From Dolomedes plantarius (lineage: Eukaryota; Arthropoda; Arachnida; Araneae; Dolomedidae), in NCBI GenBank assembly GCA_907164885.2, contig OU015503.1:67885068-67949067 (forward strand): a stretch of DNA of 64,000 bases, given 5' to 3'. The notes below the pieces were generated by a model. It was not told the origin of the DNA and searched no databases. It was given only the letters and a program-made list of their open reading frames with translations. Shown here piece by piece: positions 58,241 to 64,000 of this stretch. How positions within the stretch are numbered: the stretch's first letter is position 1; each line of letters opens with the position of its first letter. The position numbers and the translations under genes were made by a program.

Positions 58241-59060
58241 TTTGGCTATTATTTGATCCGTAATATCTGCCTCATATGCCGTATGTTTCTAAACGTCATT
58301 CCCGAATGAAAAAATCGTGCAGAGGAGGCTTCTGCAACATGTGGACGGAGACAGTTGTTTTGTGACAACTGACTGAAGTGGTGTCATCTTTGGCTATTAT
58401 TTGATCTGTAATATCTGCCTCATATGCCGTATGTTTCAAAACGCCATTCCCATATGAACCACATCCTAATTCCTTTAAAATGGAACAACATGAGTAACTG
58501 CAGTTAACCATGTAATCCACTACTGCTACAGGGGCATCAAAATGTGAGAATACAGAGTTTAAATCAGCCAAAACTGCAATTATGTCGGACAACTGACTGA
58601 AGTGTTGTCCTCTTTGGCTATTATTTGATCTGTAATATCTGCCTCATATGCCGTATGTTTCTAAACGCCATTCCCATATGAACCACAGCCTAATTCCTTT
58701 AAAATGGAACAACATGAGTAACTCCAGTTAACTATGTAATCCACTACTGCTACAGGGGCATCAAAATGTGAGAATACAGAGTTTAAATCAGCCAAAACTG
58801 CAATTATGTCGGACAACTGACTGAAGTGTTGTCCTCTTTGGCTATTATTTGATCTGTAATATCTGCCTCATATGCCGTATGTTTCTAAACGCCATTCCCA
58901 TATGAACCACAGCCTAATTCCTTTAAAATGGAACAACATGAGTAACTCCAGTTAACCATGTAATCCACTACTGCTACAGGGGCATCAAAATGGGAGAATA
59001 CAGAGTTTAAATCTGCCAAAACTGCAATTATGGTGTACATATGACACCTAACTTCTCCAA
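58241..59060 (-). repeat. Tandem array of a 224 bp unit containing exon-like sequence
   Basis: The unit marker TTTGGCTATTATTTGATC starts at 58241, 58389, 58613 and 58837. The last two full steps are exactly 224 bp; the first is 148 bp and variant. On the minus strand each unit encodes IAVLADLNSVFSHFDAPVAV and SYSCCSILKELGCGSYGNGV, but 224 is not a multiple of 3, so the units are in different frames. Confidence 0.85.
58296..58592 (-). pseudogene. First-unit ORF of the 224 bp array
   Basis: This diverged unit keeps a longer frame: after GCGSYGNGV it reads LKHTAYEADITDQIIAKDDT instead of the stop seen in the other units, then KTTVSVHMLQKPPLHDFF. It may preserve the original 3' continuation of the coding sequence. 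There is no independent start or splice evidence. Confidence 0.35.
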
Positions 59061-59239
59061 AAATCTTTGCCTTTGTGATGAGACTCATAAGTGATTTTTG
59101 TTTTTGATGAAACACTCTTGCTAACAAATCATGACAATTCTGTAGTTTTTGTCCAACTATTCTTTGCTGTTGTTGTCTGATTTCTTCCAGTCTCACTTCT
59201 CTTTCCGGGGTAAAGATTCGGAAAATCATTCGGAAAAAG
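58885..59239 (-). CDS. Unrecognised exon-like ORF, parental to the 224 bp array
   Basis: Open on the minus strand from 59239, after a credible splice acceptor (T-rich tract then TTTTCAG at 59246-59240), to a TAG at 58885. The peptide has FRIFTPEREVRLEEIRQQQQ, a Gln-rich amphipathic helix likely to be a coiled coil, then LLARVFHQKQKSLMSLITK and the IAVLADLNSVFSHF segment that is repeated downstream. Codon use and complexity look like real protein. I do not recognise the family. It could be an exon of a host gene or a captured exon. No donor site is obvious, and duplicated units carry stops, so at least part is a pseudogene. Confidence 0.4.
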
Positions 59240-59241
59240 CT

Positions 59242-60475
59242 GAAAAGTAAACAATACCAAATTAATTTAAAAACTAAATACAGTATAAATAACGTAGAAA
59301 AAATAACAGTATAAATAACACAGTATGAATAAAAAGTACAGGCTGCGGCCAGATATGCTCAGGCCAATAATACAAAAAAAAATTTTAAATCGTAATAAGC
59401 AATGAAAAATATTTTACACACTTCAATGATAGCAAAACAAAACATGATGGTAAAATAGAAAGGAAAGTTAAAACAGAAGTAAGAATTTAAATTCTAAAAA
59501 TATAAATGAGGTATAAATCAGCTATCGATTCTAATTTATGAATCGTTTATCAGGACATGAAAAAATTACTGCATGTAAAAAAATAACCTTACCTCTATTA
59601 ATTTCAACACTTCTTGACCTGTGGCTTGTCCAATTATGTGAAATATAATTCTTGAGAATAAATCTTGTTAACCCAAACTGTTATTTATTTTTTTTTTATT
59701 TAAAAAAGTTATGTTCTCAAAATATGACAATTAAGAAAAAGATATCATCGAGAAAAAATAAATCATGCTACTTAAGAAAGTCATACCACAAATTTCTATA
59801 AAATTAATGTGCAACTATATTTGACGTACAAAATAATGCTTATGCAATACATATCTAACATGTTTTAACATCAAAAATTTCCACAATCAAAAGCTAAAAT
59901 TAGTTTAAAATATTAGCTTTAGGATTTTGTGCAGAATGATAGGTGTTTTAGCTAAATTTCATTAAAAATTATTTCAAATTGATCAATTTATAAAAAAGGT
60001 ATGCTATTTACAGGTAAGTTTTTATTTCTTTTTTTATTTTTAAGTGCTATTTTAGCATAAAAGACCAAAAAAACCTTTACAAAACTATTTTTTCTCAAAG
60101 CTAAACACAAACATAACCAACAGTTGTTTTAAAACACCCCTGGTAAAGATTGTTAAGTTTCGAAGTATTAGAATGATAATAAAAAATATTCCAGAGTTTC
60201 AGACAGAAGCATAAAAAGAAAGAATATGCAAAAAAGTAACTAAATTAAACAAAAATTGACAGAATACAGAAAAAGTGAATACCTGCAAAAGTAAATAAAA
60301 CGTTTTCTTGTGCGCATGCGCAGTTTTTATGAATGAATGATTTCAACTCCTAGAGTACCACGTTGGAAGAACCGCGTATAAAATTTATGTTGAAGTTTCG
60401 TTTTTTAAAATTCAATTAAAAATCGAAATTTTAAGATAGAGACTTGAAATGAGGTTTATATGAATGAGAATGCTT
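59242..60475. other. Unassigned AT-rich spacer
   Basis: A donor-like AG|GTAAGG on the minus strand at about 59592 follows an open stretch, but its frame does not join cleanly to the exon-like ORF. Nothing else was recognised. Confidence 0.4.
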
Positions 60476-60893
60476 TCATCTTCCAGATGATGTAAATATT
60501 ATCTTTGTAAGATAAAAACACGACGAGCATCGACCGTATATGCTCAAAATAGCGTAAATTTCTTGAAAAAGTGGGTTTAATATTTTGATGAAAATATTAG
60601 TCTGTTTTAAATTATTTTTATACAATTGAGTTCTTGTTTGAAGGAGAAATGTCTGTAGTCTTCGTGATCTGAAGTATCGTAATCTGAAGTTAAAAAAACA
60701 TGACATATCCCACAAAACATAAAATAAAAAAAATTCTAGACTAAAACTTAAAATTCGGGCTTCGAGGTGCACCTTCCCATAGTCTGCACTACCCGTGTGC
60801 CAAATTTCACGGCTGTAAGTTTCACAGATTCGCCTGGGGGCTGCACACACGCAAACATTCTCTTTTATTAATAAGATATGAGAGTGACTTTCT
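60476..60893 (-). other. Possible Helitron-like 5' segment
   Basis: The minus strand starts TCTTATTAATAAAAGAGAAT after A and includes GTGAAATTTGGCACACGGG, similar in layout to the Helitron-like end at 57071. The 124-codon ORF here is a by-product. No 3' hairpin was found. Confidence 0.3.
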
Positions 60894-60990
60894 TTTTACA
60901 AAAGAAGAATAGTAATAACACTGAGAATCTTGCATTTCAAGTGGAAATCAAATGAAATATTTGAACACTGATTTCAACGCACTTATTTTG

Positions 60991-62000
60991 ATAGCTCCCA
61001 AAATAGGAGACTTGGCGCCTTCTGACTAGGTCGACTTCACTTCCTCTCTACCGTATGGAAAGCGCGTTTGTTAGTACTGATTCATTATCTTTATGTCTAT
61101 TTATGTGAAGAATAAGGGATTAGGTGGTACCCAGACACATTTTCATGAAGAGAGGTTTATTAAAAACTATTTTTTTAATCTTAAAAAAATGGCAAAGAAG
61201 TTTTTTGACAATTGAAGAATCTTTAGATTAATGACTTTAGATATGCAGTTTTTGGATTCTGATGAATACTCAGATGAAAGTAGCACTATCTGTTTGCCCC
61301 CCAGATGTTGGTCGGGTAACTGATGAACAAAACATTGCAGATAATGATGCAGGTAAAATGATTCCAGTGGATGTTTCTGGACAAGTGGAACTAAAAGTCA
61401 AACAGCGGGAAGGTAGAAATTTTGAGACCAAGAAAATAAAACTCAAGAAGAGAATAAGACCCATTACAAATGATACCTCATATAACGATACAAGTATGGA
61501 AGGAGACAAACTGAAGGAAAAGAAACCCAAAAAGAATTTATTAAATTGTAAAAAAGCAAATCAAAGGTTGACTATTGAATCCGAAGAAATGTCAATGCTT
61601 GAAGATACCCGGGCTGCATTGGCAATGAAATCTCCGTATGAACTTTTCCAAATGTACCTTGACTCGGAGATCATGAAACACGTTATTGGAGAAACTTTAA
61701 AATACACTCTGTAAAAGAATCACAACGCATTCTCATAATCTGAAATGGACATACAAAAATTTATCGGAATCTTCCTATTTAGAGAATATCACGTTCTGCC
61801 TCAGGAAAATTTTATACATGATTAAAAATTACAATGATATTCAAAAAATGTATATTCATTCCCATAAACAATATAGAATACTCGCTACAAGAGGTTTTAA
61901 ATGCTTAATTCCTTGAATTTGGCGTCTTGGAAGTTCATACGCGGAAGAAACAAGCGTTACCCCTATTAAGCTTCAAGTCTCCCATTTTGGGACACTATCG
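60991..62000 (+). mobile_element. piggyBac-like element, decayed
   Basis: GCTCCCAAAATAGGAGACTTG at the left (about 60994) is inverted at the right (CAAGTCTCCCATTTTGGGAC, about 61973-61992). A piggyBac-type transposase start lies between. TTAA does not directly flank these repeats, so the outer limits are uncertain. Confidence 0.55.
61231..61825 (+). pseudogene. piggyBac-type transposase, N-terminal part with frameshift and stops
   Basis: ATG 61231 opens with the acidic MTLDMQFLDSDEYSDESST typical of the family. The frame slips at a run of six C (61297-61302), and continues as PPDVGRVTDEQNIADND and a Lys-rich linker (61262-61714 frame). The entry block of the DDE_Tnp_1_7 domain follows: KSPYELFQMYLDSEIMKHVI, GETLKYTL, then TAA (61712-61714), and after stops in the same frame FIGIFLFREYHVLPQE, ending at 61825. 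The catalytic DDD region, normally another 300 residues, is deleted. The 150-codon ORF alone begins too late, because of the frameshift. Confidence 0.8.
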
Positions 62001-62690
62001 TAAATTCTATATTAATTAGAAGGTAACCCGTCATTTTGACGTCATAATGCTAATAATGACGTCATAATGGAAAAAGTATATGAAAGTTAAAAAATATCCC
62101 GAATTATCTAACAATATTGCATTTAATCCACAACTTGTAAAAGCAAACCCTTTCATTATTTTTTTATTTATTTAGTTTTTCATGCGATTGGAGTACTAGA
62201 CTGCCATCCAGTATTTTACAACTCACTACGCGATATGAATACTTGAGCTACTTGATTCATTCACATTCAAGTTCGTTTACTTTCAGGATTCATCGCAAAA
62301 GTAAACAGGTTTTTAAAAACTGTTCAATATACAGCTAAAAACATCCAATTTTTTTTTTTTGTTCTGAATGTTTTATAGAAAAATAGGCTGAACAAACGTG
62401 ATTTGATGGAGAAGATATTAGTTTTTAGGCAAGAAAAAATTCTGATCCACATCTGAAATTGAAATTAAGCCTAACCGGCTGTTTGTTTACTGAGGGCTTC
62501 AATTGAAAGATGAGTACAGCCCGGAAGTGTTATACAGAGAGAACGGCTATTATATATATAATGCCGATTTTTTTTAAAAACTTAAATTGCACAACAATTG
62601 AGACAAGTAATGTACTTAAAAAAACGTTAGATTCTATTTAGACGATGCGGTTCATATACTGGTTCTTAATGGGTTAACTAGACATTTAAA
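62001..62690. other. Unassigned AT-rich spacer
   Basis: A GACGTCATAATGCTAATAAT / GACGTCATAATG short duplication lies at about 62039-62070. No gene. Confidence 0.45.
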
Positions 62691-62693
62691 CTA

Positions 62694-62917
62694 AGGTGAC
62701 CAGACGTCTCGCTTTTGGGGGGACAGTCCCGATTTTTAACAATTTGTCCCGCGTCCCGCGGCGTTTTAACCTTTCGCATACGGGGACCAATTTTCCGATT
62801 CCCTGTGTAGAACGGGAAATTTCATAAGAATGGCCACTAAGGGGGTTATATATATATGTATAAGTAAATATATATAATATGTATATATATATATATGTAT
62901 GTACATATATATATATA

Positions 62918-63005
<88 letters not shown>

Positions 63006-63160
63006 CTCTTGGGCCCGTATTCTTGGGATACATGCTATCCCACCCCGTAAGGAAAAGGTTAAAAAAGTACCGATTTTTGGAAAGAATGCAAGACAAGCTA
63101 GGGAACGGCCGGAGAAAGGGAAGGAAACAGACGGTTTTCGGCGTCCATGTGGCTATTAAG
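62694..63160. mobile_element. Repeat with CCAGACGTC end, split by MITE-F
   Basis: AAGGTGACCAGACGTCTCGC and CAGTCCCGATTTTTAAC belong to a hAT-like repeat type. Its GTCCCGCGGCGTTTTAA continues after the insert as TTAAAAAAGTACCGATTTTTG. The right end is not well defined. Confidence 0.4.
62770..63058 (+). mobile_element. MITE-F copy 4, complete
   Basis: CCTTTCGCATACGGGG at the left and CCCCGTAAGGAAAAGG at the right are inverted and flanked by TTAA (62766-62769 and 63059-63062). About 150 bp of (TA)n form its core (62848-63001). 289 bp in all. Confidence 0.85.
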
Positions 63161-63785
63161 CCAGGTTATTAGTTTTATATTATGTTTGCTAATTTTATAA
63201 TGTTAAACTTTAATAATAACAAATAATTGTTTAGAACTGATTATCGAGAACTGATTATCAAAGTTCGCATTGTTGATCAGTTGTTAGAGTTTGAATTTTG
63301 AAGCAAACCATGTTCCATACAATAATGCACTAAAAGTTGTGGAATAAGCGCTGTCCTTACCAGGAACTAATGCTACGACTGGACGCGTTTTTTCTACGGT
63401 AAATAAAGTGTGGGCATCATAAAAATCTCAATTAAGTGTTGAGACTTTGAAAGCCATTGTATGTGTAAAATATAATTTAAAAATTCTTGTGAAAAATTTT
63501 ATGGCCTTTTAAACAACGACAGCAATGTACTAAAAAAAATTCACGCAAATGAGAAATATGCCAGAGAATAAAATAATATTATACATATTTTTTTTTCAAT
63601 TCCTACTATTAGTTCACACTCTCCCTATATATATCTTGTTCAAATTTTCAATCGTTAATAAAATACTTTTTATTCATCCAATCAAGTTCAAATACATTTT
63701 TTTAAACTTGTAGTGGATGACACTTGATGTTAATATAGTTTTTCAAATATTAATTCATTAATTAAATGTAATTAATCAATTTTAA
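63161..63785. other. Unassigned AT-rich spacer
   Basis: Nothing recognised. Confidence 0.5.
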
Positions 63786-63789
63786 TTTT

Positions 63790-63844
63790 ATATGGGAGCC
63801 CTTTCAATAGGAAGAGACCTAGAGCATCTCTTGCTCTTGAATGG
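63790..63844 (+). pseudogene. Extreme C-terminus of a LINE ORF2 (family 5)
   Basis: PFNRKRPRASLALEW and TAA at 63842-63844 match the conserved NRKRPRAIL end of the intact ORF2. Only about 18 codons remain, so family assignment rests on one motif and on the following 3' region. Confidence 0.55.
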
Positions 63845-63864
63845 TAATTTCCCTCTTTTTTCTG

Positions 63865-63945
63865 TGTAAACGGTAGTACTGCGGTAGCGTGGGCTTCTCC
63901 CTTTCTGTAGGTTACGGGATCGAATCTCCAACCTGGCGAACTTTT
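63865..63945 (+). repeat. tRNA-like segment after the LINE stop
   Basis: GGTAGTACTGCGGTAGCGTGG (box A region, 21 bases reading through 63873-63893 in outline) and ACGGGATCGAATCTCC (box B) follow the ORF2 stop by about 25 bases. The remaining sequence runs off the window. Confidence 0.55.
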
Positions 63946-64000
63946 TCTCTCTCTTCCCATCCCCCACCTCCTAATCTCGCACAGTAGGCAAGGTTCTGGC

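Noticed and set aside
59591..59675. Upstream exon joined to the exon-like ORF at 59239
   Set aside because: Acceptor- and donor-like signals exist, but neither open frame of this piece joins in phase to the ORF without a stop.
60476..60850. 124-codon minus-strand ORF as a gene
   Set aside because: Its first part is a dispersed repeat segment and the remainder has low complexity; no domain was found.

Overview
This 64 kb window is AT-rich animal DNA, most likely from an arthropod and plausibly a spider or other arachnid. The organism is inferred from the combination of Jockey-like LINEs, Tc1/mariner, hAT, P-like, piggyBac-like and Helitron elements, tRNA-derived SINEs and very long (TA)n tracts; no marker gene fixes the species. 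I find no complete host gene. The only non-transposon coding candidate is an exon-like minus-strand ORF at 58885-59239, whose 3' part is repeated in a 224 bp tandem array. No bacterial-type operons, CRISPR arrays, rRNA or canonical tRNA genes were seen. Layout, 1-9.5 kb: the end of a Tc1-like element, a second internally deleted Tc1-like copy, a 390 bp (TA)n tract, and a TTAA-flanked MITE (here MITE-F) whose (TA)n core was invaded by a third Tc1-like element (3656-4789). Then comes a 3 kb element with P-like ends (5956-8930) that carries two further TTAA-flanked elements. 9.5-25 kb: a pogo/Tigger-like element (9470-11479) with a broken DDE transposase, 3' fragments of two LINE families, a SINE with an 11 bp target duplication (18596-18946), a mariner remnant (19450-20316) and a small hAT MITE. 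25-36 kb: a perfect-TSD hAT MITE, a DDxD Tc1/mariner element, a perfect hairpin, several MITEs, and a hAT element (33886-35404) that contains a third, shortened P-like copy. 36-46 kb: a nearly intact Jockey-like LINE (36.04-40.45 kb) with an intact 890-codon ORF2 and an ORF1 interrupted by one nonsense codon; the second P-like copy (40941-43890) with an exact 8 bp TSD; two more MITEs; and a minus-strand LINE 3' fragment. 46-58 kb: a mariner transposase relic, a 2.4 kb segment bounded by inverted repeats, two LTR-like units, a second, decayed LINE (53.5-56.76 kb), and a 300 bp Helitron that keeps helicase sequence. 58-64 kb: the 224 bp tandem array, a piggyBac-like pseudogene, MITE-F inserted in another repeat, and a final LINE 3' end. 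The elements are related through nesting. Elements sit inside (TA)n cores and TTAA sites of older elements, and three P-like copies allow a filled/empty-site comparison that dates the inserts. The most unusual recurring pattern is a tRNA-like segment placed shortly after the ORF2 stop of three different LINE 3' fragments (15.9, 45.4 and 63.9 kb), with a homologous free-standing copy at 23.45 kb.
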